A stretch of DNA of 64,000 nucleotides from RHLJ01 sp963974345 (GCA_963974345.1 CAXBBW010000012.1:83399-147398); one strand, 5' to 3'; shown: positions 36,512 through 46,572, counted from the first letter of the stretch. Made by a program: numbers and translations. Notes: generated by a model from the letters alone, not told the origin.

Positions 36512-39500
36512 ATGAGTTATAAAAAGGGTGTAGCTAGAATAATAGCGATTTTATCAGTGCTTATTTTTTTAAGCTGGAAGAGCTATGCTCAATCTATAAG
36601 TGCTATTTCAAATAATGATAGTCTTACTACTAAGGTTTGGACTATTGAAGACGGAATACCCGTAAACACTGTGAATTATTTAACCCAAGATGACGAAGGA
36701 TATCTTTGGTTTACTACTTATGATGGAATAGTTCGATTTGATGGATTAGAATTTAAAGTATATAATCATGCGAACACCCCAGTTATTCCTCATAACAGAG
36801 CTACTCAGATATATAAACAAGATGGTGTTGGTATTTGGATTTCACTAGAATATGGTGGTGTTCTGTTACTAACAAGGAATGGATTCCAACATTTCGGAGA
36901 AAATGAGGGGTTCTCAAAATCCGATGTAACAGAAGTTACCGAGCATTCAGATGGGAGAATTTTTTTTACTACACATGAAGGGCTTTTTGTATTCGAAAAT
37001 AACAGATTTAAAAAATTCTTTGATGCAGAAAATATTTTGCAAAATCGAATTCGAGATGTTTTCGAGGATGTAGATGCTTCACTTTGGGTTGCTACAAATA
37101 ATGGCGTACTACATTTTAAAGATGGAGAATCAAAGCGATATTATATCTCAGCTAATGAAGGTGAAAATAGATTTTTTAGTGTTTATAGAGCACCAAATGG
37201 AGACTTATTAGCAGGCTCTACACAAGGTCTCTATATTTTGAAGGGCGATGAGTTAGTTAATACTAAAAAGTATAGCGAACTAAAATCAACTGATGTCTAT
37301 AAGATATTTGGGAATGAAACCATAACCTTTTTTAGCACGTTTCAAGGACTCTTTACGCTTGAGAATGGAATTGTGAATAAAATTTACGATCCTAACAGAA
37401 AAGAAAGAGAGGCTTATTACGTACACTTAAGAGATTCAAAGGATCGACTTTGGCTTGTAGGGGAAAGAGGTACCCTAAGTATTTATAATGATGGTAAAAT
37501 ATCCTCATTTAATGCTGTTCAAGGCTTAGGGGAGGAATACTATATCGGCGTTTTTGAGGACAAAGAGAATAATATATGGATATCAAGTTCTACAAGAGGT
37601 CTAATTCAGGTTAAAGAATCGATTGTAACAACTATCTCTGATAAAGAAGGTTTATCTGAAGATAATATTTTAGGGCTTTTAGAAGATAGTAAAGGAAGAT
37701 ATTGGGTCGGAACAAGGGGTGCAGGACTCAATATGATCCAAAATGGTAAGATCAGTTATTTTAAAGAGACACGAGATATTGAATCAAGCATAGTACAAAC
37801 ACTTGCAGAAGATAGTCTAGGAAATATTTGGGTTGGTCACTATCAAAAAGGAATCAATAAAATTTCCTCAAGGGGTAAAATATCGCATTATTCGCTTGGT
37901 CAAAAATTTGACTTAAACGATGTTCATTCGATATATATAACAAAAAAAGGGGAGAAATGGGTAGGGACGTACGCCGGATTAGTTCTTTTTGATGAATATA
38001 ATTCTGACCATAAAATCTATACAAAAGAAGATGGGCTTGCAGGCTCGAAAATAAGATATATAACTGAAGAGACCGATGCGTCACTTTGGATTGGAACGCT
38101 TGATGGAGGTATTTCACATTTTAAAAACAATCAATTTAAAAACTATTCAGTTGAAAATGGACTTTCCTCCAATAACGTAAGATCTATATATATTGATGAA
38201 TATGATTCTGAAATTATTTGGGTTGGAACCGAGAATAATGGATTAAATAGAATTAAGAATGGACAAATTACATATATAAATGTAAACGATGGACTGCCTG
38301 ATTACAATATTCATTGGATTTCTCATGACAATTATGGTTGGCTATGGATGTCTACAAATAAAGGGGTAGTCAAAATCGATAAAGAAGAATTGAATGCCTA
38401 TTTAGATGGACAGCGAGAAAGCTTTAGAATGCAAACGTTTGGCAGAAAAGATGGAATGAGAAATCCCGAAGGTAATGGTTCGTTTCAAGAAGCTGGAATA
38501 AGGACTTCGGAAGGTACTTTTTGGTTTGCCACTCAAGATGGGGTTGCTATATTTAAAATTAAGGAAAAAAGTTCAAACATATTTTCTCCAAAAACGGTTA
38601 TTAAGAACGTAATGGCTAGAGGTGAAAGCTTTTCTTCTGACTCTATTATTTTTGAGCCAGGAATCAATGATTTTGAGATAAATATCCATGCTCTTACATT
38701 TATAAATACTTCAGAAACTCGATTCCGATATAGATTTTACTCTTCTGATGATAGAAATGAAGAATGGATTGAATCTGGGAAAGAAAGAAGAATCCAGTTT
38801 TTAGACATATTCCCTGGTGATTATCTTTTTGAAGCACAAGCCACTAATACGGATGGAACATGGTCTCCGTATACAGCTTCGATATTTATAGCTGTTAATC
38901 CAAAATATTACCAACAAGGATGGTTTTATATTCTTTGTGTAATTGGCTTTATCCTATTCTTAGCGGGAGGATGGAGGTTAAGATATCAAAAATTGGTTGC
39001 CGACCAGCAAAAAATGGAAAAGATAATTGAAGAACAGATCCAACAAATAAAGACAGAGAAAAAAGCGGTTGAACTACAAAAAGAGATTATTGAGAAGCAA
39101 GCCAAAGTGCTTGAACAGAGCAATAAAACTAAAGACAAATTCTTTTCCATAATCGCTCACGATCTCAGAAACCCCTTTCAAGCAATGTTGGGTTATACCG
39201 AATATTTATATGACGATATAGACAATTTTGATAAAGATGAGGTTAAGGAAGGAATAGAAACAATAAGAGAATCCTCAAAGACTTTATTAAATTTGACAGA
39301 GAATCTTTTAACATGGGCGAACATTCAAACAGGCACAGTAACCCCTTCCCCAATTGAATTTGCTATGAATGATTTGATTGATGAGAATGAAAAACTGTTT
39401 ACTCAATCAGCGAAACAAAAAGGGATAAAACTATCCTCAGAAAGTGATTCGAATATTCATTTATATGCTGATCAAAATATGGTGAATACGGTAATTCGTA

Positions 39501-39805
39501 ATTTGATATCAAACTCAATCAAATTTACTAAGAGTGGTGGTTCTGTACTCATAAAAACTGAATGTGTGAACAAAAAATGTAGACTCACTATTTCTGATAC
39601 TGGAATTGGGATGAATAAAGATTTACTAAAAGGAGTAATGAGTTTAGATTCGAAATCTACTAGAGAAGGCACCAACAATGAGACAGGGACCGGATTGGGA
39701 CTAGTTCTTTGTAAAGAAATGGTAGAAATGAATAATGGAACTTTAAATATAGAATCTAAAGAAGGGATAGGAACAACTTTTATAGTTGAGCTACCTTGTA
39801 AATAA
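36512..39805 (+). CDS. Propeller-Y_Y_Y sensor histidine kinase
   Basis: This 1097-residue membrane sensor has a signal peptide at residues 1-27. Residues about 30-690 contain many two-component-regulator propeller repeats (for example 'DDEGYLWFTTYDGIVRFDG'). A Y_Y_Y domain lies at about 700-790, followed by a transmembrane helix at about 803-825 and a short coiled coil. The HisKA domain has His883 in SIIAHDLRNPFQ, and the HATPase has 'NTVIRNLISNSIKFTKSGG' and GTGLGLVLCKEM. It has no receiver or DNA-binding domain, so it is not a hybrid SusR-like regulator, and no response regulator is next to it. Its ligand and partner are unknown. It follows hpt after 26 bases. Confidence 0.9.
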   Translation: MSYKKGVARIIAILSVLIFLSWKSYAQSISAISNNDSLTTKVWTIEDGIPVNTVNYLTQDDEGYLWFTTYDGIVRFDGLEFKVYNHANTPVIPHNRATQIYKQDGVGIWISLEYGGVLLLTRNGFQHFGENEGFSKSDVTEVTEHSDGRIFFTTHEGLFVFENNRFKKFFDAENILQNRIRDVFEDVDASLWVATNNGVLHFKDGESKRYYISANEGENRFFSVYRAPNGDLLAGSTQGLYILKGDELVNTKKYSELKSTDVYKIFGNETITFFSTFQGLFTLENGIVNKIYDPNRKEREAYYVHLRDSKDRLWLVGERGTLSIYNDGKISSFNAVQGLGEEYYIGVFEDKENNIWISSSTRGLIQVKESIVTTISDKEGLSEDNILGLLEDSKGRYWVGTRGAGLNMIQNGKISYFKETRDIESSIVQTLAEDSLGNIWVGHYQKGINKISSRGKISHYSLGQKFDLNDVHSIYITKKGEKWVGTYAGLVLFDEYNSDHKIYTKEDGLAGSKIRYITEETDASLWIGTLDGGISHFKNNQFKNYSVENGLSSNNVRSIYIDEYDSEIIWVGTENNGLNRIKNGQITYINVNDGLPDYNIHWISHDNYGWLWMSTNKGVVKIDKEELNAYLDGQRESFRMQTFGRKDGMRNPEGNGSFQEAGIRTSEGTFWFATQDGVAIFKIKEKSSNIFSPKTVIKNVMARGESFSSDSIIFEPGINDFEINIHALTFINTSETRFRYRFYSSDDRNEEWIESGKERRIQFLDIFPGDYLFEAQATNTDGTWSPYTASIFIAVNPKYYQQGWFYILCVIGFILFLAGGWRLRYQKLVADQQKMEKIIEEQIQQIKTEKKAVELQKEIIEKQAKVLEQSNKTKDKFFSIIAHDLRNPFQAMLGYTEYLYDDIDNFDKDEVKEGIETIRESSKTLLNLTENLLTWANIQTGTVTPSPIEFAMNDLIDENEKLFTQSAKQKGIKLSSESDSNIHLYADQNMVNTVIRNLISNSIKFTKSGGSVLIKTECVNKKCRLTISDTGIGMNKDLLKGVMSLDSKSTREGTNNETGTGLGLVLCKEMVEMNNGTLNIESKEGIGTTFIVELPCK

Positions 39806-39877
39806 GTAGTTTCAGATTTCTTCTTCTTGGCATTGCTTGGACTTACTAAGCACCGTATATTTGTTGCCCTTGAATAA

Positions 39878-39966
39878 GGAGAGGTGGCTGAGTGGCTGAA
39901 AGCGCTCCCCTGCTAAGGGAGTTTATTTGGAAACAAGTAACGAGGGTTCGAATCCCTCCCTCTCCG
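39878..39966 (+). tRNA. tRNA-Ser(GCT)
   Basis: The acceptor stem is GGAGAGG/CCTCTCC with discriminator G. The anticodon arm is CTCCC-CTGCTAA-GGGAG, giving anticodon GCT, which reads AGC and AGU. A long variable arm (about 39921-39940) marks a class II tRNA, as expected for Ser. The T arm is GAGGG-TTCGAAT-CCCTC. The 3' CCA is not encoded (CAC follows). A terminator hairpin lies 19 bases downstream. Confidence 0.96.
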
Positions 39967-39985
39967 CACAAGCCAATGTAAAGTT

Positions 39986-40020
39986 AAGCCCAGTACATAA
40001 TTTATGTGCTGGGCTTTTTC
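39986..40020 (+). terminator. Rho-independent terminator after tRNA-Ser
   Basis: The stem AGCCCAGTACATAA pairs with TTATGTGCTGGGCT through one G-T pair, with a very short loop, followed by TTTTTCTTT. The position fits termination of the tRNA transcript. Confidence 0.85.
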
Positions 40021-40152
40021 TTTATTCAAGCTTTTTCATTTTAGGTAAAACTTTTGGGATATTTATATCGTTTGAAGCCTGAGCATTTATTCAAACACGG
40101 AAAACTGCTGATTAAGTAGCGAATGCTCGAAAAATTACTATTTGAAAAGAAA

Positions 40153-40160
40153 TAGATTTG
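40153..40160 (+). promoter_or_regulatory. Candidate -7 element before propeller kinase
   Basis: TAGATTTG matches TAnnTTTG and lies 27 bases before the TTG start at 40188. No matching TTTG is seen at the -33 position, so the call is tentative. A 7-base inverted repeat, GAGCATT/AATGCTC, flanks the region just upstream. Confidence 0.3.
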
Positions 40161-40187
40161 TATAATCCTGCAATTAAAAAACGTTAA

Positions 40188-43115
40188 TTGCAGATATTTT
40201 CTTTCGCTTTATTTATTCTACTCCAATTACCATTGGTACAGACAGAACAGTTTCGGCATTATGACACTGAAAATGGTCTTTCAAATAATATAGTTTACGC
40301 TATTTATCAGGATCATGAAGGGTTTATGTGGATAGCTACTGAAAATGGGTTAAACCGATTTGATGGATATGAATTCAGAAAATACTTTCACAATACAGAA
40401 GACGATAAAACGATTTCCAGTAATATTGTTCGTTCAATAGTTGAAGATAAATCTGGAAATTTATGGATCGGTACTTATAACGGTTTAAATCTGTTCAATA
40501 GAGAAACGGAACGTTTTACAAGGTTTTTGGAGCTTCCTTCAGCTAATGTAAACAGGCTCGATTTTCAGCAGATGATCATAGATAAGAAGGCAAGGATTTG
40601 GTTTTGCACATTAGAAACTGCAGGTTGGTTTGATACCATAACAAAAGAGTTTAATTTTTTACCACAGATAAACAATCCATTTTCAATCAGCCTAGATAAA
40701 GAAGATAATCTTTGGGCGAATACGTTTGATGGAGAGGTATTCCGATATGAAGTTGAAAAGGATAGCTTAACCAAAATAAGCTCAAATATTTCTTATTCAC
40801 AGCTCCCAATTTTTTGGGGAAACTATTCAAAAAAGCTTTGGGTACATGATAGTTATGACCTGTCAAAGGTTTTCAAGCAATGGAATAAGATTCCTGAATT
40901 ACCAGAAGATAGATTGCCACTTAAACTACTTGAGCAATCCGAGGAAAATTTAATTGTAGCTAGTGATTATGGTCTTTTCTCATTCTCTAGAAATAATGCA
41001 GGATTAGCAAAAATAGATTTCGGTGAAAAATCATCTTCTCTAACAAACTCAATTCGAAGTCTTTTTCAAGATAAAAATGGAGGATTATGGGTAGGTACGT
41101 TGAGCGGATTCTTTCATTTCGATCCTTATCGAAAACAATTCTCTAATATAGATTTTGTTGACAAGGCTTCGGATGTCATAATGGGGTTAGATCAAGTAGA
41201 TCAACAGCTTTTTGTAAATACTTTTTCAAGGGGTTTAAAAAGCTATGACTTGTCTAAGAAAGAAATCAGTGAAATAATATTTAGCAAAAAACAGGAAACA
41301 GGATTTTATCAAACTTGGGATATTGAATGGGTTCGCGAGTCTGATTTCCCAGTTTGGCTAGCTACGAATGAAGGTTTGTTTCTTTATAGCCAGAAGTTCA
41401 ATGAATTAGAGAAAATAGTCTTAGATCTGGATGAAGAGAAATTTCCCGTCACTTTTTCTATAGAAAATACAAGTGAGAATCATCTTTGGGTTTCATCATT
41501 AACAGCTCTGTATAAGCTTTCGAAAAAAACAGCCAACATAGAACAAGTAATTAAAACAGATGGAACAATTACTTCCTCCATTCAGGATGTTCAGAGCTAC
41601 AAGAATACTATTCTTGTAGCTACGGAGGGGGAAGGATTATTTATTTATGATTCAGAAAAGAGTGACTCTTTAGTACCTTTAACAAGATTAATTCCTGAAT
41701 CAAGTATGGTACTTACACTACCAATTTGGGATCTTTTTTTAGATGCAGAAAATTTAATCTGGATAGGTACAAATCAAGGATTATTCAAATTAGATATTGA
41801 TAAATCAACACTATTCCCAATCTCATTAAATGCATTAAAAAATAGGGTTATCTTTAGTATACAGGAAGATGAAAAAGGTAACCTTTGGATGGGAACTGAA
41901 AAAGGTTTGATTAGATTTAATCCAATAATAGAAGAGATTCTTGAGTTTAATAAAAGTGATGGTGTTAATAATGTTGAATACAACCGTAGATCTGTTATTA
42001 AATCAAAAAACGGAGAATTATTTTTTGGCGGAGTAGAAGGAGTAACTTCGTTTGATCCACAGAAAATAAAGATCAATCCGATTATTCCGGATGTACATAT
42101 TCTTGAAGCAAGAGTAGTAACTTCAGACTCTATGTACATACCAATAGGCTTTTATGAAGAAGAAATTGACCTACCATGGAATAAAAACACATTGGAATTT
42201 GATTTTGTTGGGCTAAGCTTTACAAATCCATCGCTTAATAAATTTCGTTATAAACTAGAAGGCCATGATCCAGACTGGGTAAATTCAGAAGCAAGATTGT
42301 CCCGTTATGTTCAACTTCCTCATGGTGAGTATACATTTAAAGTTCAGGTATCAAATAATGATGGCGTTTGGAATACAGAGGGAGCGTCTCTTCAAATAAA
42401 TATATCTCCACCATTCTGGAAAACATGGTTGTTTCGTGTTTTTGTTCTCACTTTGGCTTTATTAATACTATGGGCTGTTTACAGATACAGAGTAAAACAA
42501 CTATTAGAAATTGAACGAGTAAAGCTTCGAATAGCGAGCGATTTACACGACGAAGTTGGAAGTGGTTTAAGTGGAATAGCTCTAACAGGAGATATTCTTC
42601 AACGCCAGATAGAAAAAGGGGATGTTAAGCCAGAATTAATTCAACGCATCACAAAAAACTCTCGTGTACTTGCTTCCTCGTTAGATGCCATTGTTTGGCT
42701 AATCGATTCAAAAAAAGAGACTGTTGGAGACTTGATCTCAAAAAGCCTTATTACAGCTAAGGATCTTATTCACACCGCAAAAATAGAAGTCATAGATACT
42801 GTGCCACACAAGTATCAAGCGAAAGTGCTTAGCTCTGTACAAAGAAGAAATTTGTTTCTTTTAATTAAGGAAGCATTAAATAATATCGCAAAACACTCTA
42901 ACGCTACCATTGCAACTTTAGATTTTAAAATTATTGAGTCCAATTTGTTAGTTATTATCAAAGACAATGGGAAAGGTTTTGAAGAAGGATCTTTTGTAAG
43001 TGGACGTGGACTAGGAACAATGAAACACAGAGCAGAAGAACTAGGAGCTATTCTTACTTTTGAGAGTAAAGAGGAAGGGGGAACAGAAATTTTAGTTTCG
43101 ATAAAAATACCATAA
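40188..43115 (+). CDS. Propeller-Y_Y_Y sensor histidine kinase (HisKA_3/NarX type)
   Basis: This 975-residue membrane kinase has an N-terminal signal-like stretch (QIFSFALFILLQLPLVQT), then propeller repeats (DHEGFMWIATENGLNRFDG and others) to about residue 630. A Y_Y_Y domain is at about 650-735 and a transmembrane helix at about 742-768. The HisKA_3 motif SDLHDEVGSGLSGIALTG carries His787, and the HATPase domain has EALNNIAKHSNA and a GRGLGTMKHRAEELG G-box. This kinase type pairs with LuxR/NarL-type regulators, and one follows at 43159. The start is TTG 40188, directly after an in-frame TAA, so no longer form exists. A dyad overlaps its stop codon. The ligand is unknown. Confidence 0.92.
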   Translation: MQIFSFALFILLQLPLVQTEQFRHYDTENGLSNNIVYAIYQDHEGFMWIATENGLNRFDGYEFRKYFHNTEDDKTISSNIVRSIVEDKSGNLWIGTYNGLNLFNRETERFTRFLELPSANVNRLDFQQMIIDKKARIWFCTLETAGWFDTITKEFNFLPQINNPFSISLDKEDNLWANTFDGEVFRYEVEKDSLTKISSNISYSQLPIFWGNYSKKLWVHDSYDLSKVFKQWNKIPELPEDRLPLKLLEQSEENLIVASDYGLFSFSRNNAGLAKIDFGEKSSSLTNSIRSLFQDKNGGLWVGTLSGFFHFDPYRKQFSNIDFVDKASDVIMGLDQVDQQLFVNTFSRGLKSYDLSKKEISEIIFSKKQETGFYQTWDIEWVRESDFPVWLATNEGLFLYSQKFNELEKIVLDLDEEKFPVTFSIENTSENHLWVSSLTALYKLSKKTANIEQVIKTDGTITSSIQDVQSYKNTILVATEGEGLFIYDSEKSDSLVPLTRLIPESSMVLTLPIWDLFLDAENLIWIGTNQGLFKLDIDKSTLFPISLNALKNRVIFSIQEDEKGNLWMGTEKGLIRFNPIIEEILEFNKSDGVNNVEYNRRSVIKSKNGELFFGGVEGVTSFDPQKIKINPIIPDVHILEARVVTSDSMYIPIGFYEEEIDLPWNKNTLEFDFVGLSFTNPSLNKFRYKLEGHDPDWVNSEARLSRYVQLPHGEYTFKVQVSNNDGVWNTEGASLQINISPPFWKTWLFRVFVLTLALLILWAVYRYRVKQLLEIERVKLRIASDLHDEVGSGLSGIALTGDILQRQIEKGDVKPELIQRITKNSRVLASSLDAIVWLIDSKKETVGDLISKSLITAKDLIHTAKIEVIDTVPHKYQAKVLSSVQRRNLFLLIKEALNNIAKHSNATIATLDFKIIESNLLVIIKDNGKGFEEGSFVSGRGLGTMKHRAEELGAILTFESKEEGGTEILVSIKIP

Positions 43116-43124
43116 ACCCGGTAT
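43107..43124. promoter_or_regulatory. Dyad ATACC-N8-GGTAT before the response-regulator gene (copy B)
   Basis: It overlaps the kinase stop codon and ends 34 bases before the GTG of the response regulator. It shares the flanks and the asymmetric centre AAACCC, and ends GGTATAG, like the copy at 43830. It fits an operator for autoregulation, but this is inferred. Confidence 0.5.
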
Positions 43125-43158
43125 AGATAATGAGGAGTAAGAAACGGTTAATTTAGTA

Positions 43159-43806
43159 GTGTGTAAAAAACCAATACATAACGTTTGGATTGTTGAAGAC
43201 GATGAGCTTTTTAAAGCTTCTTTAGAAGATTTGATTGAGTTAGAAGAAGACTTGGAATTAGTCTATTCAGTAAACTCAATAGAAAAGGCGTTCGAAGGAT
43301 TTTCAACAAAACCCACTCCTTCTGTAATATTAGAAGATATTGAGCTTCCAGGAATATCAGGGATCGAAGCTATTTCGTACTATAAAAAACAATTTCCTGA
43401 AGTAGCGATTATCATGCTTACCATTTTTGATGATGATGATCGAATTTTCGAGGCAATTAAAGCCGGTGCAGATGGATATCTACTGAAAAGGTCTTCTGGA
43501 GAAGAAATCATAAAAGGAATTGAGGATGTTCTTTCAGGTGGAGCGCCAATTTCGCCATCCATTGCAAAAAAAATGATGGGAATGCTAACCGTTGATTCCA
43601 AAAAAAAAACCGAAACTAATCTCACAAATAGAGAGATCACAATTCTAGAACACTTAGTAGACGGTAATACCATAGATATGATTTCGGCTAAACTTCATAT
43701 TAGTCCCTATACGGTAGATACACACACAAAAAATATTTATCGAAAACTACAGGTTCACAACCGAAGTAGTGTTGTTGCAAAAGCACTGAGAGATGGGTTG
43801 GTTTGA
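43159..43806 (+). CDS. NarL/FixJ-type response regulator
   Basis: This 215-residue DNA-binding regulator has a receiver domain at residues 7-120 with acidic residues EDD at 13-15. Phosphoacceptor Asp60 is in ILEDIELPG, with Thr88 and Lys110 all in place. A LuxR-type helix-turn-helix follows at about 150-210 (LTNREITILEHLVDG, 'SPYTVDTHTKNIYRKLQVH'). The likely partner is the HisKA_3 kinase just upstream. The start is GTG 43159; no better start is seen, since the receiver begins about eight residues later. The ATACC-N8-GGTAT dyads at 43107 and 43830 flank the gene, and a third lies at 2164. Confidence 0.93.
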   Translation: MCKKPIHNVWIVEDDELFKASLEDLIELEEDLELVYSVNSIEKAFEGFSTKPTPSVILEDIELPGISGIEAISYYKKQFPEVAIIMLTIFDDDDRIFEAIKAGADGYLLKRSSGEEIIKGIEDVLSGGAPISPSIAKKMMGMLTVDSKKKTETNLTNREITILEHLVDGNTIDMISAKLHISPYTVDTHTKNIYRKLQVHNRSSVVAKALRDGLV

Positions 43807-43829
43807 ATCTATCAGTATTTGTTCAAAAA

Positions 43830-43847
43830 ATACCGGAAACCCGGTAT
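43830..43847. promoter_or_regulatory. Dyad ATACC-N8-GGTAT before FG-GAP T9SS gene (copy C)
   Basis: It reads ATACCGG-AAAC-CCGGTAT (7-base arms) and ends 80 bases before the ATG at 43928. It is nearly identical to the copy at 43107 in core, centre and downstream TAG. Its position between regulator and secreted-protein gene supports a regulatory site, although a terminator for the regulator transcript is an alternative. No T-run follows, which weighs against that. Confidence 0.5.
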
Positions 43848-43927
43848 AGCCTAAAGCACTTCTTATTTGTCATTTTAAAGTGGTATCAAAATTAAAAATC
43901 ACTTGTAATAATTGAAAAGGGAAATTT

Positions 43928-46516
43928 ATGAAGAAGTTCTTTTCCACACTTTGGCTTTTCGCACTTGTATTCTCAACCATCACCACTGCTCAATTCACCA
44001 AAATTGATCTCCCGGTAAGCAGTGGTACTGAACAGTTTTTTCAGCTCGGAAATGGGGATGCTGTCTGGGGAGATTATGATGCGGATGGCGATCTTGATAT
44101 TGCAATAACAGGACGGGATAACTCTTTTCTCAAGCACTTAATAATTTATGCCAACGATGGAAACGGGAACTTCACCGTAGCTGATGCAGATACCATTCCC
44201 GGATCATTTTTAATGGGATTCGATAATAGCGGACTTGCCTGGGGCGATTTTGACAATGATGGCGATCTTGATCTTGTTCAGAATGGATATGATGGTTCAA
44301 ATCAGCGTCGAACAATTGTATATGGGAATAATGCTGGCATTTTCAGCCCGCTATTGAACCCAGTTGATGGAACGACAGATTTTGTTGGGAGCAATAGTTT
44401 CCACCCGCTTTGGGTAGATTTCGATCACGATGGGGACTTAGATTTGTTTTATGGAGGTCTGAACATCGGAAATCTGGAGAACTCAGCTCTCTATAGAAAC
44501 AATGGGGATCACACATTTACAAGAATTGAAACGGCGGTAGATGGGACCTCTGATTTTGAAGGTTATATAAATGGTAGTGCGGCCTGGGGCGATCTTGATA
44601 ACAATGGTTATGTAGATCTCTTTTCGCAAGGTGAAGCAGGGTTTCAAGGTATAAACAGTACACTTTATGAAAATGAAGGTGATGGAACATTTTCTCTGCT
44701 TTTTAGAGGGAATGGGCAAGGATCAACAATTCTCACTTCTGGAGGAGGAAGAATAGGAGCTTCAGATATGGTTGACTATGACGCCGACGGAGACTTGGAC
44801 TTATTTTTTTCGGGTGAAAGTAAAGGAGGTGGCAGATTTACAGCTCTATACGCCAATAATGGAGATGGAACGTTTTCATTTGTGGCAAACATTGGTGGAG
44901 GATTTCGAAGTTTTACAGGAGTATTAGGGAACGGGGCATCATGGGGTGATTATGACGGTGATGGTGATAGCGATTTGGTTTACGGAGGGTCTGCAAGTAC
45001 CAACAGACAAGTACTTATGTACTCATACGATGGCAATAACATTTTTACCAAGCTATTTAATCCTCTTGACGGATCCTCTGATTTTGAAGGGATCTCCGTA
45101 AGCTCAGCCATTTATGGAGACTATGATGGAGATGGTGACTTGGACTTTCTTGTTTCAGGCACCCGAAGTGATTTTACCAGTGCAGTAACACTTTATCAGA
45201 ATACAACCAATCATTCCAATACTGCACCAGCCGCACCATCTAATTTGGGAATGGCTCGGACACCAAACGGTGTTAAATTGTCTTGGGATCAATCTTCAGA
45301 TGATGCAACACCTTCATTAGGTTTAAATTATGAGCTTCGAATTGGAACTACATCTGGTGGGTCCGAAATCAGAGCGCCACAATCCATTGTAACTGGAGCA
45401 AACGAAGGAATGCGTTTAACACCTAGTCGGGGATCTGTTCAAGGAACGTGGACTAGTATGAATCTTCCTCTGGGAACTTACTTCTGGAGTGTGCAAGCAA
45501 TTGACGCCGGGCATAACGGATCAGCCTTTGCTACAGAAGGAACTTTTACTGTTGAAGAATTTGTGCCAAACCCACCTAATTCATTTTCCCTTTTGTATCC
45601 GGAAAACGAGGAAGATACCTTAACAGTAACACCTGCTTGGTTTAGCTGGGAACAGGCAAATGATGATCTTGATGATTCTGATAGCTTAGAATATACTTTT
45701 GAGCTTTCAGAAGATGCTCTATTTACCACGTTATTAGATTCAATTACGCAGAAAGGAGATACAACTTATTCAACTACTCTTACTCTTTCTGAAGGGGAAT
45801 ATTTTTGGAGAGTATCAGTTGAGAATTCAGCTGGACTTATCACTTGGGGTTCAAGTTCAGACGATACTCCGTTCAGTTTTTCTATAACTCCTTTTGTTCC
45901 AACTCCGCCATCAGAATTTGATTTACTTCTTCCTATGGATGGAGATACGCTTACTTCTGTACCAAATCAATTCTTATGGTCACAATCTTTAGATGCAACT
46001 GATTCTTTCTTTGATCTACAGTATACCTTCGAGCTGTCGAATAGCGCTACTTTTGATACAAAACTTGATTCGATTACTTTCTCTGCTGATACTGCATACT
46101 TTTCAAACCAAATAAGTGGTGTTGGTGAATATTATTGGAGAGTGAAAGCTACAAATTCGTTCAATTCGAATACATGGGGATCTAATTCTGATATAGCTCC
46201 TTTTAAATTTACAATTATCCAATCTACTTCAAACGAAGCTGACGATAAACCTCTCTCATTTAAATTAGATCAAAACTATCCCAATCCGTTTAATCCAAGT
46301 ACTAATATTTCCTATTCTATACCAAACGCTACGTTTGTAACGATTGAGGTTTTTAATTTGCTTGGACATAAAGTATCAACATTAGTAAATAAGAGCCAAA
46401 CTTCAGGTTCATACATCACTCGCTTTGATGCAAAGGATTTAACTTCGGGAATCTATTTTTTTAGACTCAAGGCAGCTGGGGTTACTCAAACCCGAAAAAT
46501 GGTGTTGATTAAGTAA
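43928..46516 (+). CDS. T9SS-sorted FG-GAP/VCBS repeat protein with FN3-like domains
   Basis: This exported 862-residue protein has a signal peptide (residues 1-21, TTA-Q). Residues about 40-420 hold seven or so FG-GAP repeats with calcium-binding DxDxDGDLD motifs (for example GDYDADGDLDIAITG), which build an integrin-like propeller. Residues about 430-545 look like an Ig/FN3-type module. Two similar ~100-residue modules follow (about 550-655 and 660-760), each with a (Y/F)FWRV or EYYWRV signature. The last ~80 residues are the T9SS type A sorting domain (NYPNPFNPST, then TSGIYFFRL). It follows the response regulator and a shared dyad, so regulation by that system is plausible. The surface ligand is unknown. 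Confidence 0.92.
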   Translation: MKKFFSTLWLFALVFSTITTAQFTKIDLPVSSGTEQFFQLGNGDAVWGDYDADGDLDIAITGRDNSFLKHLIIYANDGNGNFTVADADTIPGSFLMGFDNSGLAWGDFDNDGDLDLVQNGYDGSNQRRTIVYGNNAGIFSPLLNPVDGTTDFVGSNSFHPLWVDFDHDGDLDLFYGGLNIGNLENSALYRNNGDHTFTRIETAVDGTSDFEGYINGSAAWGDLDNNGYVDLFSQGEAGFQGINSTLYENEGDGTFSLLFRGNGQGSTILTSGGGRIGASDMVDYDADGDLDLFFSGESKGGGRFTALYANNGDGTFSFVANIGGGFRSFTGVLGNGASWGDYDGDGDSDLVYGGSASTNRQVLMYSYDGNNIFTKLFNPLDGSSDFEGISVSSAIYGDYDGDGDLDFLVSGTRSDFTSAVTLYQNTTNHSNTAPAAPSNLGMARTPNGVKLSWDQSSDDATPSLGLNYELRIGTTSGGSEIRAPQSIVTGANEGMRLTPSRGSVQGTWTSMNLPLGTYFWSVQAIDAGHNGSAFATEGTFTVEEFVPNPPNSFSLLYPENEEDTLTVTPAWFSWEQANDDLDDSDSLEYTFELSEDALFTTLLDSITQKGDTTYSTTLTLSEGEYFWRVSVENSAGLITWGSSSDDTPFSFSITPFVPTPPSEFDLLLPMDGDTLTSVPNQFLWSQSLDATDSFFDLQYTFELSNSATFDTKLDSITFSADTAYFSNQISGVGEYYWRVKATNSFNSNTWGSNSDIAPFKFTIIQSTSNEADDKPLSFKLDQNYPNPFNPSTNISYSIPNATFVTIEVFNLLGHKVSTLVNKSQTSGSYITRFDAKDLTSGIYFFRLKAAGVTQTRKMVLIK

Positions 46517-46572
46517 TTCCTTTCACTTCATATGGTTAGAATTATTCACCAGATTTTTGAATTAAGGTTTAA

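Noticed and set aside
36512..43115. SusR-like hybrid two-component sensor call for the two propeller kinases
   Set aside because: Neither protein has a receiver or AraC-type DNA-binding domain. They are plain histidine kinases.
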